A stretch of DNA of 64,000 nucleotides from an uncultured Phaeodactylibacter sp. (lineage in GTDB: Bacteria; Bacteroidota; Bacteroidia; Chitinophagales; Saprospiraceae). The notes under the pieces were generated by a model, which worked only from the letters and a program-made list of their open reading frames with translations, was not told the DNA's origin and made no database searches. Below are positions 25,401 to 33,734 of this stretch, piece by piece (positions within the stretch are counted from its first letter, which is position 1; every line of letters starts with the position of its first letter). The stretch spans positions 1-64,000 of the forward strand of contig CAJXNH010000002.1 in assembly GCA_913057245.1 (NCBI GenBank). Direction: 5' to 3'. The translations under genes and the position numbers were made by a program.

Positions 25401-27047
25401 CTGAGATTCATCACACAGGATCACTGTTAGCTTTTCAGAAGACGGAATCTTATGGTATCGATTGAGCACGTCTCTCACTAAGTCGAGCTGATCCCAGTAC
25501 CCTTTCCTGCGCAAATTAGAATAAAATGGCTTCCAAATTTTTTCATAAACTTCGCGGAAAGTCCCTTTATCCAGCCTTCCTTTATCTTTTTTGTATAGAT
25601 TTTCAAAGCCATCTGTGTCAAGAGCTTCTATATCAGCTCTTTGTCCTTTTATAAAAGTATAAATAACGTACCAAGCAATTTCGGCAGAATACCGCTTTTT
25701 GGTGTAATCTGGTAAATTGCTATTTTGATACAATTTTCGAAAACGCGAAAAATTTACAAACTTATCCTCAGGAAAAATGCTTGAGTCGTCTACAAAGTTG
25801 TCAAGCAAAAAACGACGAAAAGGAGAAAAGTACTTTTGTAGATCGACATTTTGTAAGTCAATATCCTTATACTGAGAATTATAAACCAACTTACTTCTAG
25901 TATCCTGCAGTGCTTTTTTTAACAGCTCTTCATTCTCTGTTAAGAATATAATCTTATCCTCAAATTCATAAACCTGCTGCCGGAAGATAACTTCCGCAAT
26001 AAGGTAATACAGCATTTCAGACTTACCACTTCCAGCTTGCCCGTTAATGAATTTTGGGAAATCATAATTTTTGAGAAGTGTAAGCTGTTCCGGTGAAAGT
26101 GCAAGATTAGATTTGTTATTGTACATTTGAACAGCGCGCCAGGACTTCCTGTCTTTTAGTAGATTAGCTGGATAGGCACGTACTGCTCCTTTTGCAAAAT
26201 CGTTCTCACTATATAGTTCATTTTCAATGTTTTTCAGAGGTGAAAACTCAATGGCTCCTTGAATTTTTCTAATGCGTTCTTCTTCGCTAAACTCCTGGCC
26301 CAATATACCTCCATCATGTACTAGCATAAATTGCTCTAATTGCTCTCCATGCTCCTGCAGATAAGCCTCGTGTATAAGATACACTTCTTGATATTGAGAA
26401 ACTAATAAATTTCGTTTACCCTCTAATTCTGCAACTGGCTCATGTGTTATTCCATGATGATTCGTTTGATGGTAAACCGAATCAAGGATGAGAAAGAAAT
26501 CCCCTAAATAGGTACTCCCATACTCTGCTGAAAATGTGACCCAGTTCTGAGTTTCGTATATCCTAAACTCTGGTTCTATTCCAAAACCTTCTTCCTGGAA
26601 CCAACTAACTAGAGCATGAGGAGGCATTTCTTTATCTAAACCATTCTGAATTTGATCAAGGTACTCCTCTTTTGCCTTTTCTATTTCTTCAGGAGGAATC
26701 GGGTGGCGTTCTTTGTAAATCCCATCTTCGATTTCAGGCAAAATGTAGTTTCTCCATCGCGGTTCGTATTTAGACTGCGGTACATATTCTCTTAGAAAGT
26801 AGATTACATGCTCTTGTCCTAAATGCTCAAATTTATATTCCTGTATGAGAATCCGCATATTCATCCTTTGCCCCATAAACCGTTGTACATAGAGACCGGC
26901 TCGATCGTATACTTTGAGCGTTTTATTTGGGATAAATGCATTCCTTGCTTGAAGATGTTCAAGTTTTTTCTTTACTATACGAATTGTGGCGTTGTCCTCT
27001 TGTTGGAATTCGGAATCAAACTGCTGACAAATATGAAAGTATAACAT
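22470..27047 (-). CDS. Very large UvrD-like helicase with helical-repeat and coiled-coil tail
   Basis: 1525 residues, convergent with the methyltransferase-helicase gene (72 bases between stops). The first ~315 residues are unrecognised. The SF1 helicase core follows: Walker A NGQAGSGKSE (336-344), CDESQDF (~545), SFAGDPFQTVNPTG (motif III region), SYNYRSSSPIVDLAN (motif IV), and YVAITRAQ (motif VI) near 780. After ~840 comes a long helical region resembling TPR-type repeats (AYPANLAYLLGEAW-like pairs of helices) to ~1330. Then an acidic low-complexity linker and a terminal coiled coil (~1460-1520) follow. The design resembles STAND-like sensors, with a scaffold fused to a motor. The gene is AT-rich compared with the core genome. 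Confidence 0.75.
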   Translation of the reverse strand: MLYFHICQQFDSEFQQEDNATIRIVKKKLEHLQARNAFIPNKTLKVYDRAGLYVQRFMGQRMNMRILIQEYKFEHLGQEHVIYFLREYVPQSKYEPRWRNYILPEIEDGIYKERHPIPPEEIEKAKEEYLDQIQNGLDKEMPPHALVSWFQEEGFGIEPEFRIYETQNWVTFSAEYGSTYLGDFFLILDSVYHQTNHHGITHEPVAELEGKRNLLVSQYQEVYLIHEAYLQEHGEQLEQFMLVHDGGILGQEFSEEERIRKIQGAIEFSPLKNIENELYSENDFAKGAVRAYPANLLKDRKSWRAVQMYNNKSNLALSPEQLTLLKNYDFPKFINGQAGSGKSEMLYYLIAEVIFRQQVYEFEDKIIFLTENEELLKKALQDTRSKLVYNSQYKDIDLQNVDLQKYFSPFRRFLLDNFVDDSSIFPEDKFVNFSRFRKLYQNSNLPDYTKKRYSAEIAWYVIYTFIKGQRADIEALDTDGFENLYKKDKGRLDKGTFREVYEKIWKPFYSNLRRKGYWDQLDLVRDVLNRYHKIPSSEKLTVILCDESQDFTRIELQLIIRLSRFSDFDLSGLNQVPISFAGDPFQTVNPTGFSLEKLKRLFGKELEEELKFELSHDRLISELSYNYRSSSPIVDLANVVQYFRRRFLNTPDLDSPQEAKRLGKSPSPQLFCLNENARGLFNRLGKGVVYLVSCNDGEENDLVNNDPWLGEEYIVKSAARAKGSEYPNVAIYGFGQHFIDTYGDDMIKGLLSLEQNYDNLSSSQQFEISFFFNKLYVAITRAQEDCYVIDTAEGIAGFWEPIRQISALSDIDEKWNDAIKPGFLVEGNIEMVNNTDLESLLKIAKEEKENGLAFEDPDRLRDAAKAFSQVPDIQYKKDADYCSAKALEFEHKFEEAGDVLIQYYNSFAYEANLAYLLGEAWEKILDQEETNSEKVNSLRFIAKIMSDVPVDINEALKYITKAEKIFNDRSCRGRLFWKNEFLVKLESASADWIHHEDKDAVEQLAGLMSSIKWSGDTYYNSIAKLYAFAGNHAKAVEFWELCEEYNHEDYYRAKLQTPIDTGEKIFYLFQLEKYEDILSAYEKDAAQEWQETDLRVVADAYLEMQRYEEVVKLGASGTDLWAYLEEKIFKKRTHKKQVELFLLSTLSVVDDNPALRNTILTQGFIISIANFILTPYYKEENELNKLKRIAGRLKDAEGVSELTRLFIKLLARSKNSPKDFTESPAVYALVRMALVKGNIAPTNSISAIEKVCAIERTHDKFLDAIKAIRKLNISGTESSTFISNRIQKLQFKKVMIDVGAQGNTRLQNLEQEKEKYFKRLFELEQQQNKDTGFNITSLGIEDVDKEPLFPDFYSLADNKISEEESPILDESDTDQSPKKEEENNIDKDKENDSNKKQDDPRDDTTTSLDKPEEQTKTNEKPKGKSTDDEKPDNAGAKGQSLDTSGSRALKEIQELKEQFQGFSDSHKSLTNKIQSNEQAINELKKIYLELEDLKNSNSKLERENIELYRELAEVQRKYIALRDKN

Positions 27048-27836
27048 AGGAGCTATTTAAAAAATGAACTCTAAACGGATTAAGGAGAGAAAGTGAATGA
27101 TCCTCAAAAACTCAAAATACTAAAGAGCTATTCACCAATATTCTCTTTAAAATCATGATATTATGTTTTCGTAAAAACATGAATTCGAAATCCGTGAGGT
27201 TAAAAAACGGTAGGGTGATTGCCTTTTTTACGAAAGAAATTAGAATTCGTTTCAAAAAGCAGTAAGTATTGAATTGAAATTTGCACCTATATCCTGCAGC
27301 AGTGTTCACTTCCCCCTCTCCCCGAAACCCTACCTTCACTCCATTCACAAAAGGGGGCGCATGCAAATCAACCTCATTTTAGTCAAAAGTAGTATAAGCT
27401 AACCTAGAAGTCCGTTCAATGATTTCAAAATCAAAGTCAACTTTCAAAGTAATTGCTGTAGAGATACTCGTACTGATAATCAAGAAACAGTGATCCTGTT
27501 GAAATCTGTTTTGGTGTATTTGGCTCATCAAATATGCTAAAAAAGATTCCACCAAGTTCATAAGTGTTTAGTTTACAACAGGGCCGAGCTCTAAACATGG
27601 TCTTACCCTTTAGTTAATCGTATAGTCTTACTGCTACATCATAGTAAAATGCAAATTTACCAAAGTAGACAAGCTTTAGATTTTAAAGAATTTGCACTAA
27701 ACTAGGCACAATAGACGTTTATAAAGCACGATATTTGCCTAGCAATATTATTCTAATCTCAAGTCATTTTAAGACGGGTAACCTAAACCTCTGTTATAGT
27801 TTTTAACTGGACAGCAAAACATCAGAATCCAACCAA
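27048..27836. other. 789-base AT-rich intergenic region with an inverted repeat
   Basis: No convincing gene: the short frames here lack conserved composition and plausible starts. An 11-base inverted repeat, TTTCGTAAAAA at 27167-27177 and TTTTTACGAAA at 27225-27235, has a 47-base loop. The right part presumably holds the promoter of the secreted protein at 27837. The left part would hold that of the leftward helicase gene, but no exact Bacteroidota box was found. Confidence 0.4.
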
Positions 27837-28415
27837 ATGAAAAAAGCAATTATCCTGTTAGGTCTGCTATCCTCAACCTTGAGCTTGTGCGGGCAGGCGC
27901 CTGAAGAGGAATACTCCTATTGGGGCCCTTTTGAAGAAGTCGTTAACCCGGTCGATGAATACCGATCCTTAATTGATGACATACGTGATTGGGATGATAT
28001 CCGAACCATCACCGGAGCAGACTCGCTTGGGCCTACTGTGGCACGCTATTTCATCCTTGAAGATGAAATTAAATATATTGAATATTACCATACAGGTAAG
28101 CGCCGATACTTTATTGACACCTATTACCCGAAAGGCAAGCAATTAGTTGCTTCCACGAGCCACGCTGATCACTATTCAGAAGATATTCCATGGCAAAAGC
28201 TACCCGATATTTGGGATTACCCCAGCTACGGAATCAGCAAAGATTTGATTGCCGAAAGCTTTTTTACAATCACTTACTATTCTAATGGCGAAGCCATCCA
28301 TCAACTGGCGAGTGGCGACTGTGCGGGTGTACTGATGGACGAATACCTGGACGAGGTGGAGGCATTTGAGGTTGCGGAAATGAGGCGGTTACTTGGCTTG
28401 TTTAAACGGTATTAA
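27837..28415 (+). CDS. Secreted protein of unknown function
   Basis: 192 residues. The N-terminus is a typical Sec signal: MKK, a hydrophobic run IILLGLLSSTLSL, then CGQAPEEE. The residue before the cysteine is Leu, which does not fit a lipobox well, so signal peptidase I cleavage after the GQA segment is more likely. The mature part is acidic and Tyr/Asp-rich with no recognised domain. It is isolated between non-coding stretches and seems unrelated to the defence genes around it. Confidence 0.7.
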   Translation: MKKAIILLGLLSSTLSLCGQAPEEEYSYWGPFEEVVNPVDEYRSLIDDIRDWDDIRTITGADSLGPTVARYFILEDEIKYIEYYHTGKRRYFIDTYYPKGKQLVASTSHADHYSEDIPWQKLPDIWDYPSYGISKDLIAESFFTITYYSNGEAIHQLASGDCAGVLMDEYLDEVEAFEVAEMRRLLGLFKRY

Positions 28416-28639
28416 AAATGCACCACGTACCGGATAAAAAAGTGCGTAATCGAGAGGAAAGGTAAATTGGTGGCGCTAACCGCGCCTACTTGAGCTTTAT
28501 AGAGCGGTGCGACCAAAATATTGCAGTCTAGAATCTGGCGGGCGCGCTGGGGGTGGCGGAGTTGTTGGGGAAGAGTGAAAGGGTTGGCAGAGTAGAAACT
28601 CTATTGTATATTGCCTCCTTGGTAATATAAGTATAGCCT

Positions 28640-29284
28640 ATGCCCGGCAACATACCCGATGAGATATGGCTGTTTCGTATTGTGCACATCGACAACCTCC
28701 CTTTCCTGTTGGAGCGAGGAATGTTCGCAAGTACACATCCGGATAAAGACCCGGACTATGTCTTCATAGGGGACACAAAGCTCACTGAACAGCGCAGGCA
28801 TTATCCAATTCCGCTGGAGGGGCGTGGCCATATTGGAGAGTATGTAGCTTTTTACTTCGGGCACCTTTCTCCGATGTTGTACAATATTCACACGGGTTAT
28901 AGAGGTATTGTGCAACGCCCACAGAGCGATATTGTATATATTTGCTGCACATTGGGTACAATAGAAGCGGCTAATTGCAACTATCTTTTTACAGATGGTC
29001 ATGCCAAACAGCGAATTACGCAGTTTTATAAGGACAAATCTGACCTGGAACAAGTAGACTGGGACATTGTCTATCAAAAATACTGGCGAAACGATGAAGA
29101 AGACCGCGACCGTATGCGCCGTAAGCAGGCAGAGCTGTTGGTCAAGGGACACGTACCTGTTAGCTGCATAGATCGGTTGGTTGTATTTGATGACGAATCG
29201 AAACAGGCAGTCAGCCCAATACTTGAAAAACTGGGCTTAAATCTGGATATTTATGTTAACCCAAAAGGTAAATTCTACTACTGA
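28640..29284 (+). CDS. darT: DarT-like ssDNA thymidine ADP-ribosyltransferase toxin
   Basis: 214 residues. Features of DarT (DUF4433): the NAD-site opening IWLFRIVHIDNLPFLLERG (~9-27), the EYVAFYFGHLSPMLY block (~67-81), and the catalytic Glu in RRKQAELLVKG (E165). DarT attaches ADP-ribose to thymidine in single-stranded DNA, blocking replication of host or phage. It is followed after 2 bases by a DarG-type macrodomain gene, which confirms the assignment. The length is usual for the family and all the core motifs I know are present, so it should be active. Confidence 0.92.
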   Translation: MPGNIPDEIWLFRIVHIDNLPFLLERGMFASTHPDKDPDYVFIGDTKLTEQRRHYPIPLEGRGHIGEYVAFYFGHLSPMLYNIHTGYRGIVQRPQSDIVYICCTLGTIEAANCNYLFTDGHAKQRITQFYKDKSDLEQVDWDIVYQKYWRNDEEDRDRMRRKQAELLVKGHVPVSCIDRLVVFDDESKQAVSPILEKLGLNLDIYVNPKGKFYY

Positions 29285-29286
29285 TC

Positions 29287-30339
29287 ATGTTACACTACAC
29301 CACAGGAAACCTCCTCAATTCAGATGCTCAGGCACTGGTCAATACCGTCAACACCATGGGGGTGATGGGTAAGGGTATAGCATTGCAGTTCAAAGAAGCC
29401 TATCCCGAGAACTACCGGCAATACCGTGCAGCTTGCAAAAAGGGTGCTCTGAAGCCAGGTCAGTTGCTGATAGTAGAAGATCAGGATCTTATGGGGCCGC
29501 GTACCATTATTAACTTTCCCACCAAGACACAGTGGTGGCTGAAATCTAAATATGATTATATAAAAGACGGTCTGACCGCACTGGCAAAAGAGATAGCATT
29601 AAGAAATATCAAAAGTATTGCCATCCCGCCCCTGGGCTGTGGGAACGGTGGATTGAAGTGGGAAAAAGTTAAGACAATGATAGAGCAGCAACTAGGTAAA
29701 CTAAATGCTGAGGTGTATGTCTACGAACCTAATGAAGCCATCAAAAAGGTCTTACAAAAAGAAGATAAGCATAAAAAAGCCCACCTGACATCGGCAAGAG
29801 CTATGTTGCTCTCCGCCCTCTACCAGTACGAAGGGCTGGGAGAACATGCCAACCTGTTTGTTGCCAATAAACTAGCCTATTTCTTGCAGCGGATGGGAGA
29901 GCCGCTGAGATTGAAATTTGTCGCCCATCATTATGGTCCTTACTCCGTTCAGATACGCCATGTATTGTATGCTTTAAATGGCACCTACCTGAATGGGCTG
30001 GAACAAAAAGACGCCCGACCCTTTGAGCCACTCTTGCTCAGCTATGAGAAACAAGCAGAGGTGCAAGCCTATATTGATTCTAACCTTGATACTACTCAGA
30101 AAAAGCGGCTAGACAACTTGCTGGGCTTCATTCAGGGCTTTGAATCTGCTTTCTCTATGGAATTATTGGCCACAGTAGCTTTCATGATGGAAGAGAATCC
30201 TGGCCTGGATATTACAGATATAGAGAAACGCCTGAAGGACTGGTCAGAGCGAAAGGTGAAGATGTTCAAGCCGGCTTATCTCAAAGTCGCCTATCAACAC
30301 CTCAAATCGTATGAGCAGCTGAGCCTGCCAAAAGCGTAG
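29287..30339 (+). CDS. darG: DarG-like antitoxin: macrodomain + C-terminal toxin-binding domain
   Basis: 350 residues. The N-terminal macrodomain (~1-155) has TGNLLNSDAQALVNTVNT, GVMGKGIALQFK and the IPPLGCGNGGL loop that binds ADP-ribose. It removes the ADP-ribose that DarT adds to DNA. The C-terminal ~190 residues (from SARAMLLSALYQYE) are helical with an HHYGPYS motif like that seen in long-form DarG proteins, where this part binds and neutralises DarT directly. It is transcribed with the toxin, which precedes it by 2 bases. Confidence 0.92.
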   Translation: MLHYTTGNLLNSDAQALVNTVNTMGVMGKGIALQFKEAYPENYRQYRAACKKGALKPGQLLIVEDQDLMGPRTIINFPTKTQWWLKSKYDYIKDGLTALAKEIALRNIKSIAIPPLGCGNGGLKWEKVKTMIEQQLGKLNAEVYVYEPNEAIKKVLQKEDKHKKAHLTSARAMLLSALYQYEGLGEHANLFVANKLAYFLQRMGEPLRLKFVAHHYGPYSVQIRHVLYALNGTYLNGLEQKDARPFEPLLLSYEKQAEVQAYIDSNLDTTQKKRLDNLLGFIQGFESAFSMELLATVAFMMEENPGLDITDIEKRLKDWSERKVKMFKPAYLKVAYQHLKSYEQLSLPKA

Positions 30340-30498
30340 AAGCAGTATGTGCAAACGCACCCACAGGATGAATGATGGGTGTCCCGCTGCTGGACGGATT
30401 ACCTCCGTTGTTGGGCTAGTAAAGACATCAACCTGGTTTAAATTTAAAAAAAGCCAACCGGGCACCACAATAGCTTTTTCGATCAAACGGATTTAAAC

Positions 30499-31410
30499 AT
30501 GACCACCCCAACCGACCTCATCGGCGACATCCACGGCCACGCCGACCGACTGAAAGCCCTGCTCCGCAAGCTCGGCTACGAGCGTAAAAACGGTGCGTAC
30601 CGTCACCCCGACCGTAAAATCATCTTTGTTGGCGACTATATCGACCGTGGGCCGGACAGCCCGGAGGTGGTGGATATCGTCCGGGCGATGGTGGATGCCG
30701 AGAGTGCGGTTGCCTTGTGCGGCAACCACGAGTTTAATGCGATCTGCTACAATACGCCAAAGGAAGGAGGCGGGTACCTGCGGCCGCATACGGCAAAAAA
30801 CACGCATCAGCATGCCGCTACGCTGGAGCAGTACCGTGGGAAGCCGGGCAACTACAACTCGGCCATTGCCTGGTTCAGGACGCTCCCGCTCTTCCTGGAA
30901 ACAGAAGACTTACGTGCTGTACATGCCTGTTGGGATGAAGCGGTGATCAGCAAGCTGCACAAGGCACTGGGCGGGGCGGCCCTTCCCGATCGCTTACTGC
31001 CCGAAGCCGCAGAAAAGGGCACCGATTTATACCATTGGGTGGAAGTCACCTGCAAAGGCAGGGAAGCCGACCTGCCGGAGGGCTATAGCTTTCACGACAA
31101 AGACGGGCACGAGCGGCGGGAAATACGCATCAAGTGGTGGCAAGATCCGGAGGGGCAGTCCTTTCAGGATATGAGCGTCATCCCGGGCCTGGGGCTCGAC
31201 CACCTTGATTTCCGGGGCGCGGATACCGCCCACTATGCCGCCGAAGCCCGGCCGGTTTTCTTCGGGCACTACTGGCTCAAGGGCACGCCTCAGCTTTTGA
31301 CGCCCAATGCCTGCTGCCTCGACTATAGCGTGGCAAAGGGCGGGGTGCTCACTGCTTACCGGTTTGATGGGGAGCGGGAGCTGAATGAGGGGAAATTGGT
31401 TTGGGTGTAG
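30499..31410 (+). CDS. PP2A/PrpE-like metallophosphoesterase
   Basis: 303 residues. The metal-binding motifs are in order: GDIHGHADRL (~8-17), GDYIDRGPDSPE (~45-56) and GNHEFNA (~76-82), with a later GHYWLKG histidine near 258. This is the calcineurin-like family close to bis(5'-nucleosyl)-tetraphosphatase PrpE and bacterial PP2A-type phosphatases; the substrate (protein phosphate or Ap4A) cannot be told from sequence. GC content is high, unlike the neighbouring island, so it may be resident core genome marking the left border of the element at 31.4-43.6 kb. Confidence 0.85.
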   Translation: MTTPTDLIGDIHGHADRLKALLRKLGYERKNGAYRHPDRKIIFVGDYIDRGPDSPEVVDIVRAMVDAESAVALCGNHEFNAICYNTPKEGGGYLRPHTAKNTHQHAATLEQYRGKPGNYNSAIAWFRTLPLFLETEDLRAVHACWDEAVISKLHKALGGAALPDRLLPEAAEKGTDLYHWVEVTCKGREADLPEGYSFHDKDGHERREIRIKWWQDPEGQSFQDMSVIPGLGLDHLDFRGADTAHYAAEARPVFFGHYWLKGTPQLLTPNACCLDYSVAKGGVLTAYRFDGERELNEGKLVWV

Positions 31411-31489
31411 AGGCAGTGGTGCATGAGCCCTTTATAAGCTTCTGCTTCGCAGCGGTAGCAGGCTAAGGTGTACATTTTGACTTCCTTGA

Positions 31490-32059
31490 TCATAGCTCTC
31501 GTTTTTCCGGTTCGGCATACTTCACGCCCGCATAGCAAAAGAGGTCTTCCTCCGTTTTAATGTTGATGCGCCGGCCCTTGTGCGTCAGATAGCCGTCTTC
31601 ACCTTTGTAGCCTCGCTGTTTCCAGCTTTGTGCCAGCATCTTGCTAAAGGCGGCACTACCGGTACGAATAGCCATGATGTAGCCCCAGTTGCCCGGCTCC
31701 GCAAAGAACAGGTCGAGCTTGATGCCTTCCGGCAAAATACGCTGGGTGTACTTGCAGGGCAGTTCGCCTTTTACCTTTTGCCACTCATTCACCACCGTAG
31801 CAATGCCGCTGGCAAACAAGCTGGTCTGGTAAGGCTTGGGGATGGCAACGATCTCGATGTCGCTTACCTGGGGGCGCAGGCGGCGGATGCTCCCAGCTAT
31901 GGCTATGCGTTCGCAGTGGGGCTCCAAAGCGGCTTTTACGCGCTCGGCGATGGCTAAAGCTGATGAGTAGTCATATTTTTTAGTATTTAGCTTCATTTTA
32001 TCTTTGTTTAATTTTCGTAATTGCCGCACTACTTTGGTGCCATCACAATCAACTAGCAT
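31490..32059 (-). CDS. Minimal DNA polymerase X palm-thumb nucleotidyltransferase
   Basis: 189 residues if the start is ATG 32059, whose ATGCTAG overlaps the preceding small ORF's stop. A second start at 31996 gives 168. The palm has AGSIRRLRPQVSDIEIV (GS, RR, D-x-E) and KLDLFF (third carboxylate). The thumb is recognisable as RTGSAAFSKMLAQSW...GYKGEDGYL and TEEDLFCYAGVKYAEP. Pol X enzymes fill short DNA gaps. Here the N-terminal 8-kDa lyase/HhH domain is absent, so it is a stripped catalytic unit, as seen in some phage or plasmid genes. It is the last gene of the leftward block. Confidence 0.8.
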   Translation of the reverse strand: MLVDCDGTKVVRQLRKLNKDKMKLNTKKYDYSSALAIAERVKAALEPHCERIAIAGSIRRLRPQVSDIEIVAIPKPYQTSLFASGIATVVNEWQKVKGELPCKYTQRILPEGIKLDLFFAEPGNWGYIMAIRTGSAAFSKMLAQSWKQRGYKGEDGYLTHKGRRINIKTEEDLFCYAGVKYAEPEKREL

Positions 32060-32187
32060 ATTCCCGTTTTGCCCCGGATGCACTTCCCATTGGGCTGAAG
32101 TACGCCCTGGCAGATTTGCCCTGCATAAGGGACGAGCTTTGCCAATCGGTCGCCCCGGTACACGTATTGCTTACCATTTGTGTCCAT
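32053..32187 (-). CDS. Small Cys-containing ORF, 44 residues
   Basis: MDTNGKQYVYRGDRLAKLVP begins a 44-residue frame with protein-like composition and three cysteine/glycine turns near its end. Its ATG overlaps the end of the broken gene upstream (TAA at 32171-32173), and its TAG overlaps the ATG of the Pol X gene. This is the tight coupling seen across the whole leftward block and is the main support for it being real. Function unknown. Confidence 0.5.
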   Translation of the reverse strand: MDTNGKQYVYRGDRLAKLVPYAGQICQGVLQPNGKCIRGKTGIC

Positions 32188-32456
32188 CGGTATCGCCGTA
32201 CTTGCGGGTTACCTGACGGGTAAGTCCAGATTTTACTGATAGCAATCTCTTTTTCTATTGTTGGCCAGCTGCGGGTCTGAACCCATGCTTTATCGCTCCA
32301 GTAGTGCTCATTGCGGATGGCTTTCCAGTCTGCTATCGTGAGGTCGCGGGAAAGCTCGAACAGGCGTTTTTCAAGCCGGGCCAGATAGTAGGCCCGACAG
32401 TCTTCCCGCTACGTCCGGCGCTCAAATTGAGCTAAGGCTTCGGTGTAGTAGTCCAT
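32171..32456 (-). pseudogene. Broken gene with a nonsense codon and a frameshift
   Basis: The frame opens with MDYYTEALAQFERRT, meets TAG at 32409-32411, then continues with clear coding character (AYYLARLEKRLFELSRDLT, NEHYWSDKAWVQTRSWPTIE). To end at the TAA that overlaps the next ORF (RKYGDTDGHKW), it needs a one-base frame change near 32235. The start overlaps the 32432-32656 gene. Two lesions in ~95 codons imply decay, or poor sequence here. No family was recognised. Confidence 0.6.
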
Positions 32457-32656
32457 TGCGAAGAGGGTAGAAGTTCAACTGCTGCTGCATTTGGCTCCCA
32501 GCCACCTAGATAGAAGGTTCGCCAGGTACCATTACGTAGGCAAACAGTAGATGTATTGGGATATGCTTTTACCAATTCATCATGAAATAAGTTTCTTAGC
32601 CATTTCAAATAGTTCAAATCCATTTGTCTGTTAACTTTTAATTGAATATTCATCAT
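32432..32656 (-). CDS. Unrecognised 74-residue protein
   Basis: It starts by ATGA overlap with the gene before it (ATG at 32654-32656) and runs to 32432. The first ~15 residues may be optional, as MDLNYLKWLRNLFHDELVKA is a second plausible start. It is Trp- and Asn-rich (TWRTFYLGGWEPNA). It has no known motif. Real by operon packing rather than by homology. Confidence 0.5.
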   Translation of the reverse strand: MMNIQLKVNRQMDLNYLKWLRNLFHDELVKAYPNTSTVCLRNGTWRTFYLGGWEPNAAAVELLPSSQWTTTPKP

Positions 32657-33210
32657 CCCCGCTGCTTCAAAATCTCCGCCTCCGTCCAGTCACTGGCCCA
32701 GCGGTCAGCAGCTTTGGCTTTGTGGGCAGTGCCGTGGTGCCGGTGCGCCCATTCTTCTGCCACTTCGCAGTAGCGGTCGAAGGATGGGGCCATTACTAAG
32801 TAGCGGTGCAGTTGTGGGTTGATAGGGGGCATTGCTACAACTTCCTCCATATCTTCTACCGGGTTGTGCTCGTAGTACATAATGATGACTTTAAGCTTGC
32901 CTGCTGCATACTCAGCGTTTTGGCTGTCTTTTAACAGGTGTACTTCCTCCATTGCCCGGGCTTTGACCGTATCGTCCTGCTCATCTTCGGCGTACACAAA
33001 GATGTCGTCTACCTGTCTGGCATACTTTTCCATCAGCAGCCTTATCTCCCGTGCAATTTGCCATTTGTGGGCATAGTAATACAGCAGCATGGCAGGAAAT
33101 ACAGCAATGGCGAATCCGGATATGCCGTAAATAAGGGAGATAATGATGGTAGCCGCCGCTACAAACATCAGGGTGATTTGGTCTACGTTGTTTTTGATAA
33201 GGTTGATCAT
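32653..33210 (-). CDS. Membrane-anchored protein with cytoplasmic helical domain
   Basis: 185 residues. Two closely spaced hydrophobic helices (TLMFVAAATIIISLIYGISG and FAIAVFPAMLLYYYAH, residues ~13-48) form a hairpin anchor. An acidic helical stretch (~55-105) and a C-terminal Trp/His-rich tail follow. No family was recognised. It overlaps both neighbours by ATGA-type junctions, so it is co-translated with them. With the 34641-35492 gene it makes the element's second membrane protein, which could suggest cell-envelope contact such as transfer, exclusion or release; that is speculation. Confidence 0.65.
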   Translation of the reverse strand: MINLIKNNVDQITLMFVAAATIIISLIYGISGFAIAVFPAMLLYYYAHKWQIAREIRLLMEKYARQVDDIFVYAEDEQDDTVKARAMEEVHLLKDSQNAEYAAGKLKVIIMYYEHNPVEDMEEVVAMPPINPQLHRYLVMAPSFDRYCEVAEEWAHRHHGTAHKAKAADRWASDWTEAEILKQRG

Positions 33211-33734
33211 GCTCTTTGATTTACTTCAATTTCAATGTTGATTTCAACGTTGTTTTTCCCGCAACCTTGCCGGGGCTCGTATGTCTCCTGTTCCCACCGG
33301 TTGCCGTACTTGTCAGGTATGTCCATCGGGTCTATGTCCGGGTCGTCATTACGGATGATGTCGTTTAAAGTCCACCAGCTTTTTGACCAGTCCGACACAC
33401 AGACAGCTATTGCCCGACAGGTGTCCAGTCCAATTTTCCATGACGCTACTGCGATGTGTCGGACACCACGGGCGGCGACAGTGGACAGGTGTCGGGCGTA
33501 CTGTCCGGACAGGTGTCCGATAGGATGCCGGACAATTGTCCGGACAATCTGCTGGACACTACGCTGGACAGGGTTGCGGCTGGGCAATTCATACCCGTAA
33601 GTACGCATATCGGCCCGGTCGCAAAGTTCTTCCCACTCGCGGGCGAGCTGAGGGTCAATCTGCTGGAATTTCGCCTCCATTTGGCGGTAAAAGGGGGTGT
33701 TTTTGTACGCTTTTGTACGTGATTGTACAGGCAT
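33207..33734 (-). CDS. Unrecognised basic protein upstream of the membrane protein
   Basis: I take ATG 33734 (MPVQSRTKAYKNTPFYRQME) as the start, giving 175 residues. The frame is open to 33968, but that extension is Pro/Gln/Arg low complexity. It also reads through both the TGTAC boxes and the GGTGTC array, so it is more likely leader DNA. The core is basic (QIVRTIVRHPIGHLSGQYAR) and the C-terminus acidic (DDPDIDPMDIPDKYGNRWEQ). About 170 bases of the coding region itself carry GGTGTC-type repeats, which appears to be constraint from DNA, not protein. No family was recognised. Confidence 0.5.
   Translation of the reverse strand: MPVQSRTKAYKNTPFYRQMEAKFQQIDPQLAREWEELCDRADMRTYGYELPSRNPVQRSVQQIVRTIVRHPIGHLSGQYARHLSTVAARGVRHIAVASWKIGLDTCRAIAVCVSDWSKSWWTLNDIIRNDDPDIDPMDIPDKYGNRWEQETYEPRQGCGKNNVEINIEIEVNQRA

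Noticed and set aside
27112-27561. Two short leftward ORFs in the AT-rich gap
   Set aside because: Weak composition, no overlap or promoter logic, no family.
28416-28639. Possible gene remnant (FIERCDQNIAV...) before darT
   Set aside because: One short stretch with a stop and no recognisable relative; treated as non-coding.
31356-31538. 60-codon leftward ORF with CYRC and HHC, possibly a Cys-rich protein
   Set aside because: Its second half is antisense to the end of the phosphatase gene and its first half to the Pol X end; no other support.
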